Source: JAWKTM01 sp041399085 (GTDB taxonomy: Bacteria; Planctomycetota; Planctomycetia; Pirellulales; Pirellulaceae). Taken from it: a DNA stretch of 15,078 nt. The notes beneath the pieces are model-generated. The model saw only the letters and a program-made list of their open reading frames with translations. It did not search any database and was not told the origin of the DNA. The translations under genes and the position numbers were made by a program. Within the stretch, counting starts at the first letter, position 1; each line of letters starts with the position of its first letter. The stretch is taken from positions 1 to 15,078 of the forward strand of contig JAWKTM010000107.1 of the NCBI GenBank assembly GCA_041399085.1, given 5' to 3'. Shown here piece after piece: positions 1 through 7,080 of this stretch.

Positions 1-10
1 CGAGTGTTCA

Positions 11-36
11 CGGCGGAAAGGGAGTCGCCGGTTTTT
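11..36 (+). terminator. possible weak Rho-independent terminator of an off-window plus-strand gene
   Basis: The arms CGGCG (11-15) and CGCCG (26-30) pair around a 10-base loop and are followed by G and five Ts (32-36). The T tract follows the stem only on the plus strand. It would therefore serve a gene entering from the left that converges on the deiminase gene, not the deiminase itself. The stem is only 5 bp, so this is tentative. Confidence 0.3.
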
Positions 37-1399
37 AATCGCGGTTCAGCGCGGTTAGCTCGTCGGTGGAAATGGCGGATTCCAGCGGGCAGTGTCGGGA
101 TGGCGGTGCGAAGTGCGGTAGTTGGCCGATGGGGCCGAGATTCATCGTGACGCAATGCAGCGCGCCGCCCAGCTTGGCCACTCGTTCCGCATCGATGCCG
201 ACGATCTTGTGTCCGGGCAACAGCCGAGCGAACACGTCGCGGGCCGCTTGGCCGCCCGTCGGATCCTTGCGCGGATAGGTTGGCATCAGCAGCGCGCCGT
301 TGCAGTGAACCACGTTCGTGTAGGTTCGCCAGATGCCATCGTCGTGCGGTGGCATCGGCACGCGCACGACACGCAGCGGGCCGTTGCCCGTCGTCACTTG
401 TTCCAGTCGTTCGGCATTGCGGTCCAACACCTCGGCGTTGATGAAATCGCGAGCCGGGTCGTAGCGGCCCACGACCACCGTGTCCGACGAGACAAACGTG
501 GCGAACATATCGACGTGAGCCGTTGGCTCGCCGAAGAGCGGTTCGAGCACCACGACTTGCTCGGCGCCGTAATAGCGCGAAAGCAGATCCAGCGTTTGAT
601 CGTCCTCCAAGCCGCGGGCTTGGTTCTCGTCCAACGTCGCCTGGGTAGTGATGGCGAGTCCCCGTCCGTTCGTCAGCAGGTTTCCGCCGTCCACTCGGAT
701 CGGCAGCGAGATCACTTTCAGGCGTGTTTGCAATCCGAAGCCGATCGGCACGTCGTCGTCGTCCACGCGCGTGAGGCTGTCGTATTGGGCGTTCAAGGCA
801 ATCGGTTGGCGATTTTCGCCGAGCGCGATCGCCGGGCCGTAGTCGCGCGACCACATCGTATCGTGTGGGATTTCGACGAAGTGGAGATTGTCGTGCGGAA
901 TGCGGTGGCTATCCAGCAACTCGATTGCGTGACGCCACTGTTCGTTGTCGTTCACCAACATCACGACCGGCACATGCGGTCGCGCGGCGCGGACGATTTG
1001 CACGAACAGTTCGGGCAGCGTATCGAGCATCTCGCGGCAAGCCAGCAGCAAACCTTGTTGCGGATCGAACTCGGCCGGCAGGCGGTATCGCTGCTTTGCC
1101 GCCGCCGGTCCGAAGAACTCTTCCAGCTTGGGGGCCGGAATCTGAACGTGCGGTCGCAGGAGTTGCTCGTCGCCGTATGGATTCACCACCGCGCGAGCTC
1201 GGCCGGCCGAGTCGCTTAGCCCCGCGTTGGACACCGAGCCGGTTGACGTCCACCGTGACCAGGCACGTTCGCCCGCCGCCGAGTGACCGGCGAGCGCGAG
1301 CAGCGTGAGGCAGATCAAGCAACCGAGAACGAGCGGGCGACGAATGGTCGCCGAGGATGCGCGACGCGAGCGCGGCGCGCCAGAGCAAACGGGCTTCAT
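35..1399 (-). CDS. exported agmatine deiminase / peptidyl-arginine deiminase family protein
   Basis: This is a 454-residue member of the bacterial agmatine deiminase / Porphyromonas-type peptidylarginine deiminase family, which hydrolyses a guanidinium group to a ureido group and ammonia. The family's catalytic set is visible: W-S-R-D-Y-G-P with Asp186, H-V-D with His295 and Asp297, Asn362 in Y-T-N, and the nucleophile Cys416 in G-G-A-L-H-C-V-T. The N-terminus has an Arg-rich stretch, then a hydrophobic segment (about residues 24-38) ending in A-G-H-S-A-A-G, a plausible Sec signal peptide cleaved near residue 42. Most agmatine deiminases are cytosolic, so an envelope location is notable. The start at ATG 1399 is chosen because it puts the signal in normal position; an in-frame GTG at 1444 would add 15 residues. 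No strong ribosome binding site distinguishes them. The substrate (agmatine, peptidyl-arginine or another guanidine) cannot be told from sequence alone. Confidence 0.88.
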   Translation of the reverse strand: MKPVCSGAPRSRRASSATIRRPLVLGCLICLTLLALAGHSAAGERAWSRWTSTGSVSNAGLSDSAGRARAVVNPYGDEQLLRPHVQIPAPKLEEFFGPAAAKQRYRLPAEFDPQQGLLLACREMLDTLPELFVQIVRAARPHVPVVMLVNDNEQWRHAIELLDSHRIPHDNLHFVEIPHDTMWSRDYGPAIALGENRQPIALNAQYDSLTRVDDDDVPIGFGLQTRLKVISLPIRVDGGNLLTNGRGLAITTQATLDENQARGLEDDQTLDLLSRYYGAEQVVVLEPLFGEPTAHVDMFATFVSSDTVVVGRYDPARDFINAEVLDRNAERLEQVTTGNGPLRVVRVPMPPHDDGIWRTYTNVVHCNGALLMPTYPRKDPTGGQAARDVFARLLPGHKIVGIDAERVAKLGGALHCVTMNLGPIGQLPHFAPPSRHCPLESAISTDELTALNRD

Positions 1400-1436
1400 G
1401 GAATGCGAACCCCAACGGCAACGCTGGTCCGGGCGG

Positions 1437-1454
1437 CGAGCCACTCGTGGCTCG
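1437..1454. repeat. 18-base inverted repeat upstream of the deiminase gene
   Basis: CGAGCCAC (1437-1444) and GTGGCTCG (1447-1454) are exact reverse complements separated by two bases. The centre lies about 46 bases upstream of the deiminase ATG. It is not followed by a T tract on either strand, so it is more like an operator or leader hairpin than a terminator. The upstream GTG alternative start (1444) falls inside it, which argues against that start. No convincing promoter was found between 1400 and 1601. Confidence 0.45.
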
Positions 1455-1601
1455 GATCACGTGTCCGAGTCGGCCGCTGGGAGTTTCGCCGGCTGCCTGA
1501 ATGCGAGACGCAGGGCAGCCGTGTTACCGTTCTTCGATTCTGATAACGTGCCGCGACCGATGCAATAGGCCGCGGCGGCTGAGTTCACTTGTGCGGATGG
1601 A

Positions 1602-2222
1602 TCACGAGTGCGGTTGTTCGGTCGGCGAGCTGGGTCCGCCCTGCACTTTGCGTTTCTTCGGCAGCGGCTCGATCGGCACGAAAGCCGGGTCGATCATTTG
1701 CAGCAGCTTCGAGATGCACAATTTGTTCATGCTGGTTTGCCGACGTTGCGCTTCGTCCAGCAGCGACTTGTGCATGCTGGCCGGCAACCGCACGGTGATG
1801 ACGCGCGTGGGCTCTTGGTCCTCGGGCGGCGCGGTTCGTTTTTCGCGCAGCTTGGACAGCATCTGTTGAATCTCGGCGAACTCGCCGGACCGCTCGAATT
1901 CTTCGATCGCTTCGGCAGCCGGAAAGACGGTTTGGATGAGGCCGCCGGTGGCCAGGATCTCGCGGAAGAACGCGGACCACTCGGGCGACTGCGCGAAGCG
2001 GCGACGAGCCAGTTGGATCACTTTCTCGCGTCGCAGATCGAACGACGTTGGCAAGCCGACCAGTTCGTCTTCCCACCAGTAACGCGGGGCGGCTTCTTCG
2101 ATCGGCGAGCTGCCCATGAAGCCCGGCGGTTTCGCCATCGGCGATTCGGTATTCGCCCCCGGCAGGCGATTCACTTCGGTATGCGATTGCGTGTAGAGGT
2201 TCCCAGTTACTTGATCGTGCAT
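1602..2222 (-). CDS. ribbon-helix-helix (HicB/Arc-like) DNA-binding domain protein
   Basis: The protein has 206 residues. Residues 139-177 form a ribbon-helix-helix unit: a short strand (R-V-I-T-V-R-L-P), a first helix (S-M-H-K-S-L-L-D-E-A) and a second helix (S-M-N-K-L-C-I-S-K-L-L). This pattern is common in HicB-like antitoxin-type and Arc-type regulators, so dimeric DNA binding is expected. Residues 1-135 are not recognised. They contain an acidic/aromatic patch (Y-W-W-E-D-E-L, 48-54) and a helical charged stretch (64-130). No toxin gene (HicA-like or otherwise) is next to it, so it is not called an antitoxin. The ATG at 2222 is preferred because AAGGA lies about 6 bases upstream; longer in-frame starts lack this. 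Neighbours are on the same strand but 202 and 398 bases away, so it is probably monocistronic. Confidence 0.75.
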   Translation of the reverse strand: MHDQVTGNLYTQSHTEVNRLPGANTESPMAKPPGFMGSSPIEEAAPRYWWEDELVGLPTSFDLRREKVIQLARRRFAQSPEWSAFFREILATGGLIQTVFPAAEAIEEFERSGEFAEIQQMLSKLREKRTAPPEDQEPTRVITVRLPASMHKSLLDEAQRRQTSMNKLCISKLLQMIDPAFVPIEPLPKKRKVQGGPSSPTEQPHS

Positions 2223-2295
2223 GGTGGTTCCTTCCGCGGAAGACTCCCTGTTCGTTTCGTCGTCGGATTCCGGCAGACCCACGTCCGCCAACTCG

Positions 2296-2310
2296 CCCGA
2301 ATCATTCGGG
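2296..2310. promoter_or_regulatory. 15-base palindrome upstream of the RHH gene, possible operator
   Basis: CCCGAAT (2296-2302) and ATTCGGG (2304-2310) are exact reverse complements around one central base. It lies 74-88 bases upstream of the RHH start and beside a minus-strand TTGACT that could be a -35 box. RHH proteins often bind short palindromes near their own promoters, so autoregulation is possible but only inferred. Confidence 0.4.
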
Positions 2311-2370
2311 AGAGTCAAGCGCGTTGAGCGATAGCATTGCCGTGCAAGCACTTACGACGAACGAAACGAC

Positions 2371-2439
2371 CGTGCTTAAAATCAAGGCAGGCATGCCGAG
2401 AGAGTCGGCAGCGGGTGGCGTGCTTAAGTTTTAAGCACG
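2371..2439. repeat. three copies of CGTGCTTAA, two forming a perfect hairpin
   Basis: CGTGCTTAA occurs at 2371-2379 and 2419-2427 in direct orientation and at 2431-2439 inverted. The last two form a perfect 9-bp stem around GTT. Its core AAGCAC also occurs inverted at 2346-2351. On the plus strand the hairpin is followed by GCGG and TTTTT (2443-2447), which resembles a terminator, but no plus-strand gene needs one. On the minus strand there is no T tract after it, so it is not a standard dab terminator. Clustered copies suggest a protein-binding site. Confidence 0.5.
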
Positions 2440-2513
2440 GCGGTTTTTCCCATTTCCCAACTGTCCTGTCCGATGAGGCGGCGGGATTTGCGGAAGTGGG
2501 AAGCTGGGGAATG

Positions 2514-2578
2514 GTTTAACCCGCAGAAGCTGGCAAGGAGCGGTTTGGCGCGTCCTCGCCTGCGGCTGCGGGTTAAAC
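2514..2578. repeat. 65-base composite inverted repeat just downstream of dabA
   Basis: The outer arms GTTTAACCCGCAG (2514-2526) and CTGCGGGTTAAAC (2566-2578) are perfect 13-base reverse complements. Inside them, after a symmetric 5x5 internal loop, GGCAAGGA (2532-2539) pairs with TCCTCGCC (2553-2560) with one mismatch, closing a 13-base loop. The stem ends 42 bases after the dabA stop, so it could end or stabilise the dab mRNA from its 3' end. The layered symmetry also suits a dispersed intergenic repeat (REP- or MITE-like). No T tract follows on either strand. Confidence 0.6.
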
Positions 2579-2620
2579 GAAGGTGAGTAAAGATGCGTGG
2601 CAGCGCGGCGCGGGTTGGTG

Positions 2621-5152
2621 TTATTGGGAGTCGGCGGCCGTTTCTTCCCAGTGGCCGGCCGAGGTCCAGCGGTACCAGCGGTCGGTGTCGACCACGATCA
2701 AATGGACCCAGCCGTTGGTCACCAAGTCTCGCACCGATGCGTGGCGCTCGATGATCTGTTGCACTGCCTCGCGCGGCGCTTCGATCACGACCGACAGCCG
2801 CAGCGGCTCGTGCTGCAACTGGCGCCCGTCGTGCACCGATTGCCACGGCAGGCCGACTCGCAGGTCGCCCGTGTTTCCTTCCAGCACACCGATCTTGCCG
2901 ACCACGTTGTGCAACGTCTTGTTTCCCGCTCCGAACAGCCGGTTCTCGACAGTCGATCCGTAGTACTGCAAGTTAATCCAACTGGCCACGACCATCGGCG
3001 CGGTCATGATTAGCTCGAGCGTGGAGAAGTCGTGATCCTGCCGCCAATCGTAGGAGTGCAAAAAGGCGCGACCGCCCAGATCGACTTCGGCCGTCCGCGA
3101 ACGAGGCGCGACGATGAACGCTCGGCAACCGGCGAGTCCCCATTCGGGCCGAACCTGTGACCAATCTCGGCTCCGCGCCAACACGGCCTCGTCCACTTGG
3201 TCGCTGGCCGTCAAGCTGAATCGGAGCGCCCGTTCGGCTCGCGCGCCTCGGCCAGCTTGCTCCAACCACTGCTCCAGTTCGAGAAGCTGTTCGGCGTGGG
3301 TCGACGGTACATCCGCTCGGTTGAAGATTGTTAGTTCGTCGGTGGTTGTGTCGTGTAGACAAGCCAGAAAGATCGTGTCTTGGGGAACTTCGATGCCACG
3401 CGATCGCAGGGCCTTGCGCACCGCTGGATCGTTCAACACGCCAGCGGCGACGCGCGCGTTGGCTTCTCCCGAATTCCCGCCGCAAGCTCCACAATCCAAG
3501 CCGGCCGCGTGCGGATTGTTCACCGTCGTGGAGCCATGCCCGACGATCATTACCAGCGGCGCGAAGCCGCCGGTCAGCGACATCGCGCGGAGTGCTCCGG
3601 CGGCCAACTCCACTCGCTCGGCCAACGTCAACCCAGACGCCGCATGTCCATGTTGCTCGTGCTCAAGCCGCGGACCCTTGGCTTGCACGGACGAGGCCGG
3701 CAGCCCCGCCGAGTCGGCCGTCGGAACTGGCCGAGTTAGTCCGAACGCGTCAGTGAACAGCTTCGGCAGATATCCCAAGCCGACCGGACCGACGAAGCTG
3801 AAACAGGAGATCGCGCCCATTTTGAACGAGTACCAGGCTCGCCCAACATGGCGTTTCAGCGTGCGTCGGGCGACGGCCCGCTGGTGGTCTTGTTCGTCCG
3901 GCAAGGACTCCAGAATGGTATGCCGCGGCGTCAGCAGCACGGGACATTGGGCTCGCGCTTTGACATGGCCGATCGGCACATAGGCGAGCGGGAAAGCAAA
4001 GAAGCCCGCGAAGCCGAGCGTCTCGATGCCATCGGCCGTCGATTCAAAGTGCCGCCGGAACACTTCGGACCGGACGTCGATGCAGAACACGGCTTGCACC
4101 CGCGGCCGCGCGGCCTTCGTTTCCCGAACGTTCGAGCCGGCGAGGTTCGCGATCGTGCGTCGCTGTTCGGCTCGGTCGAACGCCGTTTGCAAAATGACCG
4201 CATCCCAGTCGGCTGCCTCTTCGTCGGCGCATTCCGCCGTCGCGGCCAGTCGTCGACAGGCGTTTGCCCAGCGCGACGGCCAGGCGGCGTCTTTCAACGT
4301 TCGGTGCAGAGCCAGTTCCCAGCTAAGCAGCACGGCCTGAAACTCGATCAGCGAGTCGTCGGCCTGCCCGTCTCGATTTCGTTCCCAAGCTGTTCGAGCA
4401 GCGAAGGCCGCCCAGCCGCCGACTCGCAGCAACAGCCGATGCAGATACAACTCCCAGGCCGTGCGCGGCACGCCGAGTTCTTCGAGGGCGAGTCGTGCCG
4501 CTTCGAGCGGGTCGTCCGGCAGCGACTTCACCACTTGGCGAAAGCCTTTCAGGCCCATCAGCTCGGGCGTCCGATCAATCGAGGCTTCCGCTTTCCATGA
4601 CGCGAAAATCGTTTCCGCGCGAGTGGCGGATGGCCAGAGCGCGTAGCCTTCATCGAAGTACGCGGCCGCCCAGTTCGCGATGCGCTCGCTCGCCAACCGC
4701 TCCCAATCCTTGCCCGTGAGCTCGCGAGCTTCGTCCGCGACCGTGGGAACCAGCTCGATTGGCGCCGCGGTCGATGGGGTTGAACCAACTTGCCGCAGAA
4801 AACCTTCGACATCCTCGGCCCGCGAATCGTCGCAATCGTCGAGCGCCGCGGCCACATCCGATTCCGTAATCCGACGCTGGGCGAGCAGGTCGAGATAGTA
4901 GGCGATCGGCATGGTCGTGCGAGCGCCGGCCACCTTGGCCAACCGCCCGGCAACTTCGCCGAACGTCATGTCGGTCATTCCCAAGTACGGATTGACGGCG
5001 ACAAAACTTTCCAGCGGCCAGACGGGCGCGAGGCGTTGGCCGGCTCGCAACAACGCGGCCCGCACGGTGTCCACTTTGGCGAAATCCGACGACCGGCCGA
5101 TCGTCGATAAATGGTTCTTTCGGTGACTTTGTTTGGCTTCCAACTGCAACAT
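2621..5152 (-). CDS. dabA: DabA, zinc-binding subunit of the DAB inorganic carbon (CO2/HCO3-) uptake complex (DUF2309/UPF0753)
   Basis: This 843-residue protein belongs to the DabA family (DUF2309, formerly UPF0753). Characterised homologues work with DabB to hydrate CO2 to bicarbonate in the cytoplasm, driven by the proton gradient, using a zinc site like that of a beta-carbonic anhydrase. The expected zinc ligands are all present: Cys357 and Asp359 in V-F-C-I-D-V-R-S-E, His539 in V-G-H-G-S, and Cys554 in D-C-G-A-C-G-G, with the family's 15-residue His-to-Cys spacing. The N-terminal segment A-V-N-P-Y-L-G-M is also typical. There is no signal peptide or clear membrane segment, consistent with a peripheral cytoplasmic subunit. 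The ATG at 5152 is chosen because GAAGGGA lies about 6 bases upstream; a TTG at 5170 would add six residues and sit inside that ribosome binding site. It follows dabB by 81 bases in one operon. Length and motifs suggest a functional protein. Confidence 0.95.
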   Translation of the reverse strand: MLQLEAKQSHRKNHLSTIGRSSDFAKVDTVRAALLRAGQRLAPVWPLESFVAVNPYLGMTDMTFGEVAGRLAKVAGARTTMPIAYYLDLLAQRRITESDVAAALDDCDDSRAEDVEGFLRQVGSTPSTAAPIELVPTVADEARELTGKDWERLASERIANWAAAYFDEGYALWPSATRAETIFASWKAEASIDRTPELMGLKGFRQVVKSLPDDPLEAARLALEELGVPRTAWELYLHRLLLRVGGWAAFAARTAWERNRDGQADDSLIEFQAVLLSWELALHRTLKDAAWPSRWANACRRLAATAECADEEAADWDAVILQTAFDRAEQRRTIANLAGSNVRETKAARPRVQAVFCIDVRSEVFRRHFESTADGIETLGFAGFFAFPLAYVPIGHVKARAQCPVLLTPRHTILESLPDEQDHQRAVARRTLKRHVGRAWYSFKMGAISCFSFVGPVGLGYLPKLFTDAFGLTRPVPTADSAGLPASSVQAKGPRLEHEQHGHAASGLTLAERVELAAGALRAMSLTGGFAPLVMIVGHGSTTVNNPHAAGLDCGACGGNSGEANARVAAGVLNDPAVRKALRSRGIEVPQDTIFLACLHDTTTDELTIFNRADVPSTHAEQLLELEQWLEQAGRGARAERALRFSLTASDQVDEAVLARSRDWSQVRPEWGLAGCRAFIVAPRSRTAEVDLGGRAFLHSYDWRQDHDFSTLELIMTAPMVVASWINLQYYGSTVENRLFGAGNKTLHNVVGKIGVLEGNTGDLRVGLPWQSVHDGRQLQHEPLRLSVVIEAPREAVQQIIERHASVRDLVTNGWVHLIVVDTDRWYRWTSAGHWEETAADSQ

Positions 5153-5186
5153 GAGTGTTCCCTTCAACAATGTTTATGAGCGATGG

Positions 5187-5210
5187 GTGTGTGAGCAGAG
5201 AGTGTGTGAG
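5187..5210. repeat. short tandem repeat in a C-rich dabB-dabA intercistronic leader
   Basis: GTGTGTGAG occurs at 5187-5195 and 5202-5210 separated by CAGAGA, a 15-base period. On the mRNA (minus) strand this gives two CTCACACAC units in a stretch of about 50 bases that is rich in C and A and poor in G. Such unstructured C-rich RNA could favour ribosome access to dabA or act as a Rho loading site. Neither is shown by sequence alone. Confidence 0.45.
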
Positions 5211-5233
5211 GGACTTGTAAATTCGTCGGTTCT

Positions 5234-6832
5234 TCAAACAGCGTCGGCGCGAGCCGCGGCGGAACTCGGTCGGTGGCGTAGACCTCCGACCAGGCGGTCG
5301 AAGATCGCGTTGGCGTACAAGCCGTTTCGTAGATGAACGACCAAGTGGCGAGCCCAGGTGGATTGGAGCCGTTCGAGTCCCACGATTTGCAACAACACGG
5401 TCACCGCGAAGGCCAGGAGGACGAAGCCCGTCAGACTCAGGGTGAGTCCGCTCGGCCGCCCGATTTCCGGCAGCACGTCGTGCAACAAGAGGTGGGCGCC
5501 CGTTTCGAGACTGAAGAACGCCAGCGTCACGCAGCTCGCCAAGAGACACGCCTGCGCGACTCCCACGATCGGGCCGCGCGAGTCCCAGGCTGGCGCTATG
5601 ATCTGCGCCAATCCCATAACCAGAATCGCGCCGACGGCCAGCAGTGCCGGTTGCCGCAGCGGATCGATTCCCCAGGCCCAGGCGAACAATCCGTAGCAAG
5701 TGATGGCCGCCACGATGCTCGACGCGATTCGCAGCGGACTGGCCAATCGTTGCGGCAGCAGAATCTTCTGGGCCCGCGCCGCCTCAACCACACTGCCCGA
5801 CGACAGGAACGCATGAGCTTTATAGAACGAGTGGGCGACCAGATGTAGAACGGCCGCCGGGTAAACTCCGAGACCGCAGACCATCAACATGAATCCCATG
5901 TGAGCCGCACTGGAGTACCCAAGGGCAACCTTCACCGATGGCTGCGTCAGCAAGACGATCGAGGCGAACAGCGCGGTAAAGCCGCCGCAGGCAACCAGCA
6001 GCACGGGCGCGGTCGCCGACTCGCTTATGACGATCGCCATGCGCGTCACCAGATAGGGCCCGGCGTTCAAAATCCCAGCGTGTAGCAGGGCCGAAACCGG
6101 CGTCGGTGTTTCCATTACTTCCACCAACCAGCCGTGCGTCGGGAACTGAGCCGATTTCAGGATCGCGGCGAAGGCGATCAATACTGTCGCAAGCTCGAAA
6201 GCCGTTCCGCCGAAATCCGATTCGCGCATGGCGACGAAGATCGCTTCCAAGTTGCCGGTGCCGAATTTCACATACAACAGCCCGCAAGCCATTAGCAGCG
6301 CGGCGTCACCGAGCCGGGCAACGAAAAACTTCTTTCGCGCCGCCAATTGAGCTCGCGGTCGCTCGGGATAAAACACCAACAGCGTGTGCAGCGACAGGCT
6401 GGTCGCGATCCAAGCCAGCGCGAGCAAACCCAAGTTGCCGGCCAGCACCAGCATTTGCACGGAGGCAATCGTGGCGGCTAATCGTCCCAGAAACGCGCCG
6501 TGCCGTTGATCGCCGTCGAGATAATTGCAACTGAAGCGGACAATGACTACCGCCAGCAGCGCGATCATCAGCAACATGGTGGAACTCAGCGGATCCAGGC
6601 GAAGCGAAAGCCCCAGTCCCTGCCAACCGAGCGTCGGTGTTTGCAGCAAGCCGAAACGGAGCGTGGCGACCGCACAAACCGCGGCGACCGCCAACCCCAG
6701 ATACGAAGCCCCGCGAATCGAGCGGATCACCGTTTGGGGGCGCAACCCCGGCTGGTATCTCGAAATGATCGCCGCGGCAAGGAAGCTCAACGGCGATAAC
6801 AGAACCGCCGCGGATGCAAGCTGTGTTTCCAT
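5234..6832 (-). CDS. dabB: DabB, proton-conducting membrane subunit of the DAB inorganic carbon uptake complex (NuoL/MrpA-like)
   Basis: This 532-residue polytopic membrane protein belongs to the NADH-quinone oxidoreductase chain 5 / Mrp antiporter family. It is assigned as DabB because dabA follows it directly. Residues 226-253 carry the family hallmark: K-S-A-Q-F-P-T-H-G-W-L, then M-E-T-P-T-P-V-S-A-L-L-H-A-G, including Lys226. A second half-channel motif, H-S-F-Y-K-A-H-A-F-L, is at 334-343. About a dozen hydrophobic segments are visible. The protein is shorter than NuoL and lacks the long lateral helix, as expected for DabB. Where NuoL has a W-E pair in TM5, this protein reads W-I-A-T-S-L (141-146). 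The ATG at 6832 has GGGAG about 6-7 bases upstream and begins a hydrophobic segment; the open frame upstream to 7357 is rejected because it crosses the promoter. It probably conducts protons that drive DabA. Confidence 0.93.
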   Translation of the reverse strand: METQLASAAVLLSPLSFLAAAIISRYQPGLRPQTVIRSIRGASYLGLAVAAVCAVATLRFGLLQTPTLGWQGLGLSLRLDPLSSTMLLMIALLAVVIVRFSCNYLDGDQRHGAFLGRLAATIASVQMLVLAGNLGLLALAWIATSLSLHTLLVFYPERPRAQLAARKKFFVARLGDAALLMACGLLYVKFGTGNLEAIFVAMRESDFGGTAFELATVLIAFAAILKSAQFPTHGWLVEVMETPTPVSALLHAGILNAGPYLVTRMAIVISESATAPVLLVACGGFTALFASIVLLTQPSVKVALGYSSAAHMGFMLMVCGLGVYPAAVLHLVAHSFYKAHAFLSSGSVVEAARAQKILLPQRLASPLRIASSIVAAITCYGLFAWAWGIDPLRQPALLAVGAILVMGLAQIIAPAWDSRGPIVGVAQACLLASCVTLAFFSLETGAHLLLHDVLPEIGRPSGLTLSLTGFVLLAFAVTVLLQIVGLERLQSTWARHLVVHLRNGLYANAIFDRLVGGLRHRPSSAAARADAV

Positions 6833-6884
6833 TCCCGATCTCCCGGTTACTTGGCAAACTCGAACATCAATTAACCTGGCGACG

Positions 6885-6912
6885 ATTTTACATACGAAAC
6901 ACGTTTCGTCAA
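6885..6912 (-). promoter_or_regulatory. sigma70-like promoter of the dabB-dabA operon
   Basis: Read on the minus strand, TTGACG (6912-6907) and TAAAAT (6890-6885) are each 5/6 matches to the -35 and -10 consensus, with a 16-base spacer. An AT-rich stretch lies just upstream. Transcription would start near 6878, leaving a leader of about 46 bases before the dabB ATG at 6832. Confidence 0.65.
6894..6909. promoter_or_regulatory. 16-base palindromic operator candidate in the dab promoter spacer
   Basis: ACGAAAC (6894-6900) and GTTTCGT (6903-6909) are exact reverse complements around AC. The palindrome occupies most of the -35/-10 spacer and overlaps three bases of the -35 box. A dimeric repressor bound here would block RNA polymerase. 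A related site lies at 7081-7096 next to the divergent regulator's promoter. Confidence 0.6.
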
Positions 6913-7080
6913 TTGTGTATCGTGCTATTTTCTTCGCTACATGAGAAAACTCCGTGGCGGTCTGGGTGTTTTCCCCCGGTTTCCGACGAACTTCGAGTTG
7001 CGAACCGATTGCGGGGCGGTGGTGGACGACTGCGAGAGCAACGCGGCGGTTCGGCGTCCGACTTACCGCAACTGTCGAAG

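Larger units (their letters stand above)
2223..2620. other. 398-base gap between the dab operon and the RHH gene, rich in inverted repeats
   Basis: No convincing gene is present; a 60-codon plus-strand frame at 2337-2519 has no family resemblance. The gap holds the RHH leader, a 15-base palindrome (2296-2310), repeated CGTGCTTAA motifs (2371-2439) and a 65-base composite hairpin (2514-2578). A minus-strand TTGACT lies near 2312-2317, but I could not pair it with a good -10 box, so the RHH promoter is unassigned. Confidence 0.6.

Noticed and set aside
122..1219. 365-codon plus-strand open frame opposite the deiminase gene
   Set aside because: It is the antisense shadow of a recognised enzyme, caused by GC-rich third positions. 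Its translation is rich in Arg, His, Val and Gln with no motif.
1641..1661. nuclear-localisation-like P-K-K-R-K-V near the C-terminus of the RHH protein
   Set aside because: It is a short basic patch in a bacterial DNA-binding protein; the resemblance to a viral import signal is coincidental.
2419..2447. hairpin plus TTTTT as the dab terminator
   Set aside because: The T tract follows the stem only on the plus strand, while dab is transcribed on the minus strand.
2337..2519. possible 60-residue plus-strand gene in the RHH-dab gap
   Set aside because: It has no recognisable family, no ribosome binding site and runs through inverted repeats.
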